64,000 nucleotides of DNA, from contig NZ_MAYU01000025.1 in the NCBI RefSeq assembly GCF_001685025.1, forward strand, positions 62,001-126,000, read 5' to 3'. A program made the translations under genes and the position numbers. Numbering within the stretch: position 1 is the first letter of the stretch; each line of letters starts with the position of its first letter. The notes below the pieces were generated by a model. That model saw only the letters and a program-made list of their open reading frames with translations. It was not told where the DNA came from and did no database searches. This document shows positions 45,895-54,082 of the stretch, piece after piece. Source of the stretch: Bacillus sp. FJAT-27225 (GTDB lineage Bacteria; Bacillota; Bacilli; Bacillales; Cytobacillaceae).

Positions 45895-46194
45895 TCAGTG
45901 TGAGTGACCTGTCGTCAATACCCAGATTGTACCGGCTACAACGACGACAATCATGAAAGCTGAGAACATCATATTGATGTTGTTGACAACTTTATTTCCG
46001 CCTTCAGTCAAGTGCATGAACATGTAGAGCTGAATGGCTGCCTGGATGACTGCAAGTGTGCCGATGAACCACATGATCGTTTGCACCGGCAAGGACGTTC
46101 CTAATGCTATCCATGCAGCCCCGAATGTCAGGACTAATGAAAGCAGGAATCCAAGGACATGGCTTAACGGGAAACTTTTCGTGTTATTTTTCAT
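45895..46194 (-). CDS. qoxD: aa3 quinol oxidase subunit IV
   Basis: 99 residues, three membrane helices, a histidine-containing end TTGHSH. The FIGTLAVIQAAIQLYMFMHL helix is typical of QoxD/CyoD. It stabilises the oxidase and helps insert subunit I. Last gene of qoxABCD, one base after qoxC. Confidence 0.92.
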   Translation of the reverse strand: MKNNTKSFPLSHVLGFLLSLVLTFGAAWIALGTSLPVQTIMWFIGTLAVIQAAIQLYMFMHLTEGGNKVVNNINMMFSAFMIVVVVAGTIWVLTTGHSH

Positions 46195-46195
46195 A

Positions 46196-46801
46196 CTAAG
46201 ACACCAACCCTGCTAAATATACGAACGTGAAAATGAAAATCCAGACAACATCAAGGAAATGCCAGTACAGACCGAAGATGAAAATCTTTCGTGCTGTAAC
46301 AGTCGTGATGCCGCGCTTCAGGAACTGGATGGCCAATAGAATAGCCCAGCCAATACCAATCGTTACGTGAACACCGTGGGTACCAAGCAGTACAAAAAAG
46401 CTTGATAGGAAGGCGCTCGTTTGCCAAGTTGCGCCCAGATCGATATAGTGCAAGAACTCTTTAATTTCCATGAACAGGAATCCGCCGCCGAGCAGAAGGG
46501 TAAGTGCAAGCCAAATCAGCATGCCTTTCATGTTGTTGCGGCGCATTTCCCATATGGAAACGCCAATTGTAAAACTGCTTGTCAACAGCAGGAATGTCAT
46601 AATCAGGACATCTTTTACAATGAAAAGATCCTGCTGGGTAGGGCCGCCTGCATACCGTTCACCAAGTATGCCATAGACGGCAAATAGAGTAGCAAACAGA
46701 ACGATCTCGGCATGGAGGAAAACCCAGAAGCCAAGGATGTTCATTTGGTTTTGCTGTGATTGATATTCCAATGGAAGTGCAGCATTTGTTTTAGCCGACA
46801 T
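46196..46801 (-). CDS. qoxC: aa3 quinol oxidase subunit III
   Basis: 201 residues, five membrane helices. NILGFWVFLHAEIVLFATLF at the N-terminus and FFVLLGTHGVHVTIG and HFLDVVWIFIF further on are subunit III landmarks. It overlaps qoxB by 11 bases. Non-catalytic core subunit thought to stabilise the enzyme and the proton path. Confidence 0.93.
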   Translation of the reverse strand: MSAKTNAALPLEYQSQQNQMNILGFWVFLHAEIVLFATLFAVYGILGERYAGGPTQQDLFIVKDVLIMTFLLLTSSFTIGVSIWEMRRNNMKGMLIWLALTLLLGGGFLFMEIKEFLHYIDLGATWQTSAFLSSFFVLLGTHGVHVTIGIGWAILLAIQFLKRGITTVTARKIFIFGLYWHFLDVVWIFIFTFVYLAGLVS

Positions 46802-48773
46802 GGTTTTTCACTCCTTTACCTGGTGTTCTCCAGCCGTTTTCAGTCTTAATTATTTCATCCTTTTTGACATAGAAGCCTTCATCATAATCAAACGAACGGA
46901 AGCCCATGCCTACAAAGAATGCTATTAAACCAAACAAGGCAGCCCATTTCCATTCAAATACGAGCACGAATCCTGTTACGAGGGAAGCCATGGCCATATA
47001 GAATGGGATCCAAGTATTGCTTGGTAAGTGGATTTCCTCAACGTCCTTCTCTTCAAGAGGAAGCTTCTTAATTTCGTTGTTCTTTTTCATATCCCAGAAT
47101 GCATCCAATTTTTTAACCTCTGGCAAAAATGCAAAGTTATAAGCCTGGACCGGTGTAGCAGTCGCCCATTCAAGCGTACGTGCATCCCAAGGGTCGTTCC
47201 CGACATTGCGGTCTGCATTCTTCCAGCTGTAGTAGATGTTGTAGCATAGTGCTCCAAAGCCTGCTGCCAGAACCAATGCACCAACAAATGAGAGCATCTG
47301 CAACGGACCAAAGCCAGTTTCAGCAGAATATGTGTACGCACGGCGAACCGCACCATCGAGCCCAAGGAAGAACATTGGGAAGAATGTCAAATTAAAGCCG
47401 ATAACGAACAGCCAGAAATGCCATTTTCCGATTTTCTCGTTGAGCATGTAACCGAACATTTTAGGCCACCAGTAGTAAAAGCCGGCAAAGATCGGGAAGA
47501 CAACGCCCGGAATGAGAGTGTAATGGAAATGGGCTACCAGGAACAATGTGTTGTGATATTGATAGTCTGCAGCAGCACTTGCAAGCATAACACCTGTTAC
47601 CCCGCCGATAACAAAGCATGGGATAAAGGCAAGAGCCCACATCATCGCGGTAGACAATTTTATTCGTCCTTTTCTCATCGTGAACAGCCAGTTGAAAACC
47701 TTAATACCAGTCGGTATCGCAATGGCCATCGTTGTAATCGAGAAGAATGAGTTGACTGCTGAACTGTTACCCATTGTATAGAAGTGGTGAACCCAAACGA
47801 CCATACTTAAAACAGAAATAGCCAGAATCGAAATTACCATCGATGTATAACCGTAAAGAGTCTTTCGTGCAAAAGTCGAAATAACATCAGATAGAATACC
47901 GAAGGCAGGGAGGACAACTATATAAACTTCCGGGTGTCCCCAAAGCCAGAACAAGTTTGCCCAAAGCATATCCATACCGCCGCCAGAAACCGTAAAGAAG
48001 TGAGTTCCCCAAATACGGTCGAAAGTCATAAGCGCAAGTGCAACCGTAAAGATAGGGAAGGCTGCGACGATAATTAGTGAAGAGACGAAGGATGTCCATG
48101 TAAACATAGGCATCTTCAGCAATGTCATGCCTTTTGTCCGCATTTTCAGGACAGTAACGACAAAGTTAATTCCCGTCATCAATGTACCGGCACCGGCAAT
48201 CTGCAGTCCGACTGCATAGAAGTTGTTACCGATGCCTGGACTGAATTCCTTACCGGCGAGCGGGAAGTAGGATGTCCAACCTGCATCAGGTGATCCGCCA
48301 ATAACGAATGAAATGTTGAATAGCATCGCACCAGCGAACGTTAACCAGAAGCTCAAAGCGTTCAGCTGCGGGAAGGCAACATCGCGTGCGCCGATCTGCA
48401 GCGGAATAAGAAAGTTCATGAAACCAATTAACAGCGGCATTGCAACAAACAGAATCATAATAACGCCGTGTGTTGTAAATACTTCATTATAGTGCTGTGC
48501 ATTCAGAAATTCGTTCTCAGGTACGGCAGTTTGAGCCCTCATCATCAGCCCGTCGACTCCGCCTCGGAAAAACATTAGCACACCCATCAGGATGTACATA
48601 ATCCCCAGTTTTTTATGGTCAACCGTTGTCAGCCAGTTCTCCCATAGCCATCTCCATTTCTTAAAATAAGTCAGGGCGGCGACGAGACCGAACGCTGTCA
48701 GGAAAATTGCAATTTGTGACGCAAAAATTAATGGGTCACCTGTGACAAAAAATTCATCCCATTTAATGCCCAC
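46791..48773 (-). CDS. qoxB: aa3 quinol oxidase subunit I
   Basis: 660 residues from the GTG at 48773, six bases after GGAGGTG; the ATG at 48806 lies upstream of that site and gives an 11-residue extra start not seen in B. subtilis QoxB. The haem-copper core is intact: WGHPEVYIVVLPAFG with the CuB His and cross-linked Tyr, WVHHFYTMG with two more CuB His, and FLVAHFHYTLI with the haem ligands. It reduces O2 to water and pumps protons using quinol. It overlaps qoxA by 11 bases. Confidence 0.95.
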   Translation of the reverse strand: MGIKWDEFFVTGDPLIFASQIAIFLTAFGLVAALTYFKKWRWLWENWLTTVDHKKLGIMYILMGVLMFFRGGVDGLMMRAQTAVPENEFLNAQHYNEVFTTHGVIMILFVAMPLLIGFMNFLIPLQIGARDVAFPQLNALSFWLTFAGAMLFNISFVIGGSPDAGWTSYFPLAGKEFSPGIGNNFYAVGLQIAGAGTLMTGINFVVTVLKMRTKGMTLLKMPMFTWTSFVSSLIIVAAFPIFTVALALMTFDRIWGTHFFTVSGGGMDMLWANLFWLWGHPEVYIVVLPAFGILSDVISTFARKTLYGYTSMVISILAISVLSMVVWVHHFYTMGNSSAVNSFFSITTMAIAIPTGIKVFNWLFTMRKGRIKLSTAMMWALAFIPCFVIGGVTGVMLASAAADYQYHNTLFLVAHFHYTLIPGVVFPIFAGFYYWWPKMFGYMLNEKIGKWHFWLFVIGFNLTFFPMFFLGLDGAVRRAYTYSAETGFGPLQMLSFVGALVLAAGFGALCYNIYYSWKNADRNVGNDPWDARTLEWATATPVQAYNFAFLPEVKKLDAFWDMKKNNEIKKLPLEEKDVEEIHLPSNTWIPFYMAMASLVTGFVLVFEWKWAALFGLIAFFVGMGFRSFDYDEGFYVKKDEIIKTENGWRTPGKGVKNHVG

Positions 48774-49758
48774 TATGGTCACCTCCATCAGAAGTTTCTT
48801 CTTCATTTATGCCTTCATGGCCTTCATTGCCGGCCTTAGGCTCATTTTTATAGTTGTTTTCGTCTTCAAATACTTGTCCCTTCCAGCCATGACCTCGGTC
48901 ATACATTTCTGGATTCAAGTAGTTTGGTGAGTTAGGGTCAGAGTGATCCACCCACTCAAGGTGAGTATTGGAATACGTTTCACGGCCAAGGTGGGAAGGC
49001 TCAAGCTTCTTTTCATACTCCTCTTCAGTCAGCTTTGGAGCAGTTTCCTTAACCTCTTTTACCCATTCATCAAATTCCTCTTGTGTTTGTGCAAGTACTT
49101 CAAATTCCATCCCTGCATAACCTTGTCCGTTAAAGTTGGAGTTTTTACCAACAAACGAACCTGGGTTGTCTGCAACAAGATGCAGATTGGTTTCGGCTTT
49201 TGCCATCGTGTATTTCTGTCCAGCTAAAGATGGAATCCAAAAGCTTTGCATCGTGCCGGCAGAAGTCAAACGGAAGTCAATTGGCCGGTCTACCGGGATA
49301 TTCACATAGTTAATAGTTTCAATTCCTTCTTCTGGATAGCTGAAAATCCATTTCCAGTCAGCAGATGTGACATGGATGACCAATGGTTCTTGGTTTTCAT
49401 AGCCCTTTGGAACTTCCTCAACTGCATAAATTGTTTTTACAGTAGGAATTGCAAGTGCAGTGACAAGCAAAATAGGGATCAAAGTCCAAGTAATTTCCAG
49501 CCACTTGCTTCCGTGCTCTTCAGGAGGCTCGTAATCCATGTTGTCTTTTCTCTCACGGTATTTCCAAACAATGACAACGAGCAGCACGAACACAGTTATG
49601 ACAACTAGTGACATGAGTAGGATGGAATAGTTAATCAACCCGGCAAGTTCCCTGGCAACAGGGCCCTGAGGATCAAATACAACCAGCTTTTCACAGCCGC
49701 TCAGGACAACCATTGATAAAATTGCAATCAATGAACCAAGCAAACTCTTTTTCTTCAC
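48763..49758 (-). CDS. qoxA: aa3 quinol oxidase subunit II
   Basis: 331 residues from the GTG at 49758, behind GAGGAGC; the frame from 49797 runs through the site. A lipoprotein signal ends VLSGC. Two membrane helices follow, then the cupredoxin domain with DWKWIFSYPE and SFWIPSLAGQKYTM. The CuA ligands (CxxxC and the later His and Met set) are absent, which marks a quinol rather than a cytochrome c oxidase. The C-terminal tail is acidic and His-rich (GDHSGH end), longer than strictly needed. First gene of qoxABCD; an Fnr-type palindrome lies 86 bases upstream. Confidence 0.94.
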   Translation of the reverse strand: MKKKSLLGSLIAILSMVVLSGCEKLVVFDPQGPVARELAGLINYSILLMSLVVITVFVLLVVIVWKYRERKDNMDYEPPEEHGSKWLEITWTLIPILLVTALAIPTVKTIYAVEEVPKGYENQEPLVIHVTSADWKWIFSYPEEGIETINYVNIPVDRPIDFRLTSAGTMQSFWIPSLAGQKYTMAKAETNLHLVADNPGSFVGKNSNFNGQGYAGMEFEVLAQTQEEFDEWVKEVKETAPKLTEEEYEKKLEPSHLGRETYSNTHLEWVDHSDPNSPNYLNPEMYDRGHGWKGQVFEDENNYKNEPKAGNEGHEGINEEETSDGGDHSGH

Positions 49759-49843
49759 TTCGTCAGCTCCTCTCGAAATATGGATGCATGATAGCAATCA
49801 CAATTTCAAAATAGTATTTTCAATAAGGGTTGGTGTTGCATAT

Positions 49844-49859
49844 TGTGATTTTTATCACA
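49844..49859 (-). promoter_or_regulatory. Fnr/CRP-type palindrome upstream of qoxA
   Basis: TGTGATTTTTATCACA is TGTGA-N6-TCACA, the exact Fnr consensus of Bacillus (also the CRP consensus). It is centred about 93 bases before the qoxA start codon. A second dyad, GTTCAATTGTGAAC, lies at about 49904-49917. Confidence 0.55.
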
Positions 49860-50516
49860 CATGTTCTCACTCTCATTCTAGCAAAATTTAAATTGTCACA
49901 GTATGTTCAATTGTGAACAATTTATGAAAACATTTAATGTAAAACCAAAGTTCACCAAAATTCCATTGCAAATTTCCAAAAATAGATATAACAAAGATTT
50001 CTGAATCGAAAAAATAAGTGAAACATTTCACAAATAAAAATTCGCAAAGAATATTCCTTAAAAAATACATGGGATTATACAAAAGGAAACTTTTTGGAAT
50101 GTTTGGTACTTTGGAAGGTTGGAAGTCCAACCGTCGAATGAGGGTGATTGGGCAAACACGTTTAATCCTTAAAACCGACTCTAGAATGCCATATAATTCT
50201 GCGTAAGTAAAGTAAATGATTTTTTTACCTAACACTTTAAAATAACAGAGGGAAGGCTTGTGGGGATAATAACGGAGAACGTTATGACAGCCACGCAATC
50301 TCGATGGTAAGGTGCTGTAAACAAAAAGAAACAAAGCCAGCCAGTTCCGAGGCAAAACCAGTTTCGATTTGACCAGAAGAATTTCATGGAACCAGGCGTG
50401 GAATCCTGGGATTGATTCATCGCAACAAAGGGTAGTCCTGACTCTGCATGGAGAGCTGTGAATGGTCCCGGGTAATTTACTTCATACTATGGAAAACACG
50501 TGAAAGTGGTGGTGTG
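49860..50516. other. Gene-free region upstream of qoxA
   Basis: About 650 bases. Reading frames here (for example minus 49888-50355) lack ribosome sites and have unlikely compositions. A short perfect dyad GGTTGGAAGTCCAACC lies at 50117-50132. No RNA gene is recognised. Confidence 0.4.
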
Positions 50517-50681
50517 ATGGTAAAGTGGGATGAACAGGGAGCACCGAACAATAATCTGCCTCCGAAAACAATAAAAAGTTCGGACCTAATCAGAAAAAAC
50601 AAGGAGCATGAATTTTCAGAGGAGCTATCTGATGGTGCCGAACGAAATCGCATAATCCGAAATATGGAGAATAAAAAGTGA
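50517..50681 (+). CDS. Small hydrophilic protein of 54 residues
   Basis: ATG at 50517 behind GTGGTGG, a modest ribosome site; the frame from 50448 is less likely. The product is MVKWDEQGAPNNNLPPKTIK followed by a strongly charged stretch. It resembles the small acidic or basic Bacillus sporulation-type proteins in composition only; no family is recognised. A good terminator follows at once. Confidence 0.5.
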   Translation: MVKWDEQGAPNNNLPPKTIKSSDLIRKNKEHEFSEELSDGAERNRIIRNMENKK

Positions 50682-50721
50682 AAAGAGGACGATGCGGGGT
50701 AACCTGCTTCGTCTTTTCTTT
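50680..50721. terminator. Bidirectional terminator before the holin-like gene
   Basis: AAAAGAGGACGA-GC-GG pairs with CC-GC-TCGTCTTTTCTTTT around a small loop. Confidence 0.75.
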
Positions 50722-50723
50722 TA

Positions 50724-50987
50724 CTACTTTTTGTAACGCATTCCTTCATTAAATTGTTTTACGGCTTGATGACCGAATACTGCTACTCCAGTTGCGAGTA
50801 TGCTGTTTGTTATCGCTTCTACGTTAAAGCCGAATCCCATGCATGCGAGAACAAGAGAAAAAGCAAACAATATCCAGATGATAGCCCAATCAGGCACCCA
50901 AGGAGTTTGTTTTAGCGCATATCCAATAATCCATAAGACCGGTACGAGAAAAAAGTAGTTTTCATTTAGAAATTTGAATAAATCCAT
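50724..50987 (-). CDS. Holin-like membrane protein
   Basis: 87 residues with three hydrophobic helices and a basic end. LKFLNENYFFLVPVLWIIGY-type N-termini (here MDLFKFLNENYFFLVPVLW), the TPWVPDWAIIWILF helix and GVAVFGHQAVKQ near the C-terminus match phage holins found in Bacillus prophages and also as orphan chromosomal genes. Ribosome site GGGGAGGTGAT precedes the ATG. No endolysin or other phage gene is next to it, so it is an orphan, possibly involved in protein or DNA release. Confidence 0.75.
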   Translation of the reverse strand: MDLFKFLNENYFFLVPVLWIIGYALKQTPWVPDWAIIWILFAFSLVLACMGFGFNVEAITNSILATGVAVFGHQAVKQFNEGMRYKK

Positions 50988-51028
50988 TGTTGATCACCTC
51001 CCCTAACACTCTATGGGACAAGGTAATA

Positions 51029-51184
51029 ATGGTTCGTACAAAACCCCACCAATTCAAACATTTTAAGCAAAAGCTTTGTGATGGAAAATTGTTGTTTTAT
51101 AGAGTTGATTGTAAGGGAAAACCCGAAGACTCATTAGAAAACCGATTATCTTCAATTATGTTAAGGCATAACTTTGTACAATGA
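51029..51184 (+). CDS. Possible small protein of 51 residues
   Basis: ATG at 51029 behind CAAGGTAATA, a weak ribosome site. Product MVRTKPHQFKHFKQKLCDGK, then an amphipathic remainder ending MLRHNFVQ. No family is recognised. Composition is protein-like and no gene overlaps it, so it is listed with caution. Confidence 0.35.
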   Translation: MVRTKPHQFKHFKQKLCDGKLLFYRVDCKGKPEDSLENRLSSIMLRHNFVQ

Positions 51185-51632
51185 TGATTCATGGAAACAG
51201 CCTTTATGACGCCGGTTCAATAGCGCAGTTTACTATCTATTGACCACTCGGTGAGTCGAATATGGTGGTATCCGGTCGTTAATAAAGCTTCTTGGCGACC
51301 CTGTGAGCCAAATAAAGTAGTGTCCGGTTGTCAATAGAGCTTCTTAGCGACCCTGTGAGCCAAATAAAGTAGTGTCCGGTCGTTAATAGAGCTTCTTGGC
51401 GACCTTGTGAGTCAAATAAGTTGGTATCCGGTCGTTAATAAAGCTTGCAGACACTCCATTACCAACATAAAGTGATGGCCGGGCCGCAAGGAAAATACCA
51501 TATTTAAGAAAGCTAACCACTGTATTAGTGGCGTTTCAGACATTTAAAACAAACTAAAAGATAAAAAGTTTTTCAGACCATGTCCTTTTGTCCTGTTCAT
51601 CTATATATAAAGGGTGAAAGGAGGTGATGGAC
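51185..51632. other. Intergenic region with array C
   Basis: No gene. It is filled largely by the 52-bp array C and, after about 51490, by the leader of the DUF1659 operon. Confidence 0.6.
51212..51479. repeat. Array C: four 52-bp tandem repeats plus a degenerate copy
   Basis: Units start at CCGGTCGTTAATA in 51272, 51324, 51376 and 51428, exactly 52 bases apart; a degenerate 60-base copy starts at 51212. The units contain GCTTCTTGGCGACC and TGTGAGCCAAATAA. GGTCG can pair with CGACC in each of the first three units, with a G-U pair in unit 2 (GGTTG), and TTGGC with GCCAA. The fourth unit diverges in its second half. Confidence 0.9.
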
Positions 51633-51851
51633 ATGGCACAAGCAATGCTGGCCGAATCAAGGCTTCGCCTGATTTTTGATGCAGGTTTCAATGGAAAGGG
51701 AGAGCTGGTTTACAGGGCAAAAAACTTCAGCAACTTAAAGAAGGAAGCAACACCGGATCAAATGCACCAGGCTGCTATCGCACTATCCGCACTTTGCAAG
51801 GATAGACTCAGCTCAGTTGAAAGGACGGACCGTTCAGAAATCCTAGGCTAA
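51633..51851 (+). CDS. DUF1659 family protein
   Basis: 72 residues from the ATG at 51633, which follows GGAGGTGAT. DUF1659 proteins are small proteins of Bacillaceae of unknown function. The text AESRLRLIFDAGFNGKGELV and the helix QMHQAAIALSALCKD are typical. It is the first of three small genes (DUF1659, DUF2922, YvrJ) that often occur together, presumably one operon. Confidence 0.85.
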   Translation: MAQAMLAESRLRLIFDAGFNGKGELVYRAKNFSNLKKEATPDQMHQAAIALSALCKDRLSSVERTDRSEILG

Positions 51852-51886
51852 TGGCCTTACCAATTTAGGATAGGAGGTGAAATAGA

Positions 51887-52105
51887 ATGGCGAAAACACT
51901 CGAGTTAAGCTTTATGACGGAAACCGGAAAAGTATCCAAGCTGACAATTGAAAACCCGAAGGAACCGATTGACCAGGCTGTTGTAAAACAGTCGATGGAG
52001 CAAATTATTGCATCCAATGCATTTCATTCCCCAAACGGAAATTATACAGCAATTGACGGAGCAAAGGTGATTGAACGCAATGTGACGGATTACGAAATCG
52101 TTTAA
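51887..52105 (+). CDS. DUF2922 family protein
   Basis: 72 residues, ribosome site GGAGGTGAAAT. DUF2922 proteins are small beta-rich proteins without assigned function: a KTLELSFMTETGKVSKLTI strand pair, a helix DQAVVKQSMEQIIASNAF, and a final strand. It follows DUF1659 by 35 bases and is followed by a terminator. Confidence 0.87.
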   Translation: MAKTLELSFMTETGKVSKLTIENPKEPIDQAVVKQSMEQIIASNAFHSPNGNYTAIDGAKVIERNVTDYEIV

Positions 52106-52111
52106 TAGTGG

Positions 52112-52142
52112 GAGCCGGTTTCATTTTGAAACCGGCTTTTCT
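52112..52142 (+). terminator. Terminator or attenuator between DUF2922 and yvrJ
   Basis: AGCCGGTTTCA pairs with TGAAACCGGCT around TTT, followed by TTTCTC. It is only 30 bases before the yvrJ start. Confidence 0.75.
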
Positions 52143-52172
52143 CGGTAGTACATTAAAAGGGAGGTGGTGGAG

Positions 52173-52316
52173 ATGGATCAGATTATCCCGATAATCAGTG
52201 AAGTGGGTTTCCCAATTGCTGTTACACTTTATCTGTTGTACAGAATTGAAACCCGGCTCGATATGGTTGTCCAATCAATCCAGGATCTGCCCGTCAAATT
52301 GACTGGAAAACTTTAG
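52173..52316 (+). CDS. yvrJ: YvrJ family protein
   Basis: 47 residues, ATG at 52173 behind GGGAGGTGG; too short for most ORF filters. One N-terminal membrane helix (IISEVGFPIAVTLYLLYRIE) followed by an amphipathic helix LDMVVQSIQDLPVKL. This is the YvrJ pattern, a small single-pass membrane protein of unknown role found beside DUF1659 and DUF2922 genes. The holin-like gene one kilobase away is also of this size class. Confidence 0.8.
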   Translation: MDQIIPIISEVGFPIAVTLYLLYRIETRLDMVVQSIQDLPVKLTGKL

Positions 52317-52344
52317 TCCAAGGCAGTTGTCAACACCCCAAATC

Positions 52345-52374
52345 TTGACAAATACTTGGGCGAAATGGTACATT
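52345..52374 (+). promoter_or_regulatory. Candidate promoter of the cold-shock gene
   Basis: -35 TTGACA, 18-base spacer, -10 TACATT. It would give a 5' untranslated leader of about 145 bases, the length expected of cold-shock mRNAs that are regulated by leader folding. Confidence 0.45.
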
Positions 52375-52524
52375 TTAAGAAGCCGTTGCACGAGTTAGCA
52401 TGCAAACAACGAGCTTATTCAAAGGTTTCAAAACTGTTGGATGAGAGTTTCTGGCTTGCTATCTTCGCTGTTAACGGTGAAAATTTTACGCAAGGCTTAA
52501 AAGCCAATAGGAGGATTTTTTTAC

Positions 52525-52725
52525 ATGAAAAACGGTAAAGTTAAATGGTTTAACGCTGAAAAGGGCTTTGGATTTATCGAAGCAGAAGATGGTAACGATG
52601 TATTCGTTCATTTCTCTGCAATCCAGTCAGAAGGCTTCAAAACACTTGAAGAAGGCGAGGAAGTTTCCTTCGAAGTAGTGGAAGGTGCTCGCGGACCTCA
52701 AGCTGCCAACGTAACAAAACTATAA
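52525..52725 (+). CDS. Cold-shock protein, CspA/CspB family
   Basis: 66 residues, the family length. A five-stranded OB fold that binds single-stranded RNA and DNA and acts as an RNA chaperone. Both RNA-binding motifs are intact: RNP1 as KGFGFIE and RNP2 as VFVHFS, after the conserved [12 protein letters not shown] start. Ribosome site AGGAGG ten bases before the ATG. The overlapping frame at 52356-52538 lies in its leader and is not a gene. A terminator follows. Confidence 0.95.
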   Translation: MKNGKVKWFNAEKGFGFIEAEDGNDVFVHFSAIQSEGFKTLEEGEEVSFEVVEGARGPQAANVTKL

Positions 52726-52742
52726 TCGAACGAATCCATACA

Positions 52743-52777
52743 AAACAGCCAGGCTCAAATGCCAGGCTGTTTTTTAA
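52743..52777 (+). terminator. Intrinsic terminator after the cold-shock gene
   Basis: AACAGCC pairs with GGCTGTT, with an inner GC pairing, followed by TTTTTA. Confidence 0.75.
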
Positions 52778-52933
52778 TTGAGTGCACTTCTGAAGTAAAG
52801 ACCATCAGAATGACGGTTTATTTTCCCCAGAAAAACTCATTATTTTCCAATTTCCTATAATTGGGGTACGTCGGCATGTCGCTTTATGCTTTATAATGAA
52901 ACCAAACAGACAAATTTGGAAGAGGTGGGAAAT

Positions 52934-54082
52934 TTGAAATTTATCCATACAGCCGACTGGCATCTTGGAAAGCTTGTTCACGGTATATACATGACAGACC
53001 ACCAGCGGGAAGTTCTTAATCAATTCATAAAGGTCGTGGAGGAGGAAAAGCCCGACGCAGTCATCATAGCCGGGGATTTGTACGACAGATCGGTGCCGCC
53101 AATAGATGCCGTAAATCTATTGGATAAAGTGCTGTTCCGGCTGAATGTTGAAATGAAAACACCGATTATCTCGATTGCCGGCAACCACGACAGTGCCGAC
53201 CGGCTATCCTTTGGAAGCTCATGGTACAAGCATAGCCAATTCTATTTATCTGGAAAAATTACAGACTCGTTAAAACCAGTACATATTAACGGAGTAAACT
53301 TTTACCTCGTCCCCTATGCGGAGCCAGGGGTAGTCAAAGAACTGCTTGATGACCCTTCTATCCATACCCATCATGATGCAATGAAGGCCTTGATCGGCAA
53401 ACTGGAAGAAACGATTAATCCTGATGAGCCGAATGTGTTTGTCGGGCATGCATTTGTGACCGGGGGGCAAAGCTGTGATTCAGAAAGGCTTTTATCAGTG
53501 GGTGCATCCGGGAGTGTCGGTGCCGAACTATTCGCACCTTTTTCCTACACCGCGCTTGGCCATCTTCACAGCCCGGACGCAATCAGGCACAATACAATTA
53601 AATATTCAGGCTCTCTATTAAAATATTCTTTTTCAGAAGCAAGGCATAAAAAAGGTGTTTCCATCATCGAGATGGAAAACGACGGAAGCTTTACACATCG
53701 ATTCAGGCCGCTCGCGCCAAATCAGGATATGCGCGAGCTTGAAGGGTACATCGACGAGCTGCTAGACCCTTCTTTCTTTGAAAAACAAAAACGTGATGAT
53801 TTCCTGAAAGTAACTCTCCTCGATGAAGGAAGCCTCCTCGACCCGATGGGCAAACTTCGCCAGGTTTATCCGAACGTTCTTCATTTGGAAAAAAGAATCG
53901 ATGCACTTGACCAAAGAAGAAAACAATCCTTCTCTGTCGGGGAGTCGCGGCAAAAGAAAACCGAACTTGAATTGTTCGAGCAGTTTTACAAGGAAATGAC
54001 GTCGTCCGATTTCACAGACGAAAAACGGTCGATCATGGCCAGTGTCATCGAAACAGCGGTTAAGGAGGAGGTTCCTGTATGA
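52934..54082 (+). CDS. sbcD: Exonuclease subunit SbcD
   Basis: 382 residues from the TTG at 52934, seven bases after AGAGGTGGG; the frame from 52886 includes that site. The Mre11-like nuclease partner of SbcC. Metallophosphoesterase motifs: HTADWHLGK at the start, IAGDLYDRS, IAGNHDSADR, and YTALGHLHSP near 205. It cleaves hairpins and processes DNA ends. It overlaps sbcC by four bases (ATGA). Confidence 0.94.
   Translation: MKFIHTADWHLGKLVHGIYMTDHQREVLNQFIKVVEEEKPDAVIIAGDLYDRSVPPIDAVNLLDKVLFRLNVEMKTPIISIAGNHDSADRLSFGSSWYKHSQFYLSGKITDSLKPVHINGVNFYLVPYAEPGVVKELLDDPSIHTHHDAMKALIGKLEETINPDEPNVFVGHAFVTGGQSCDSERLLSVGASGSVGAELFAPFSYTALGHLHSPDAIRHNTIKYSGSLLKYSFSEARHKKGVSIIEMENDGSFTHRFRPLAPNQDMRELEGYIDELLDPSFFEKQKRDDFLKVTLLDEGSLLDPMGKLRQVYPNVLHLEKRIDALDQRRKQSFSVGESRQKKTELELFEQFYKEMTSSDFTDEKRSIMASVIETAVKEEVPV

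Noticed and set aside
49888-50355. 155-codon minus-strand frame upstream of qoxA
   Set aside because: No ribosome site, low-complexity composition rich in Phe, Tyr and Leu as in AT-rich non-coding DNA, no family.
52356-52538. 60-codon frame in front of the cold-shock gene
   Set aside because: Lies in the leader expected of a cold-shock mRNA, and overlaps the Csp start without its own ribosome site.
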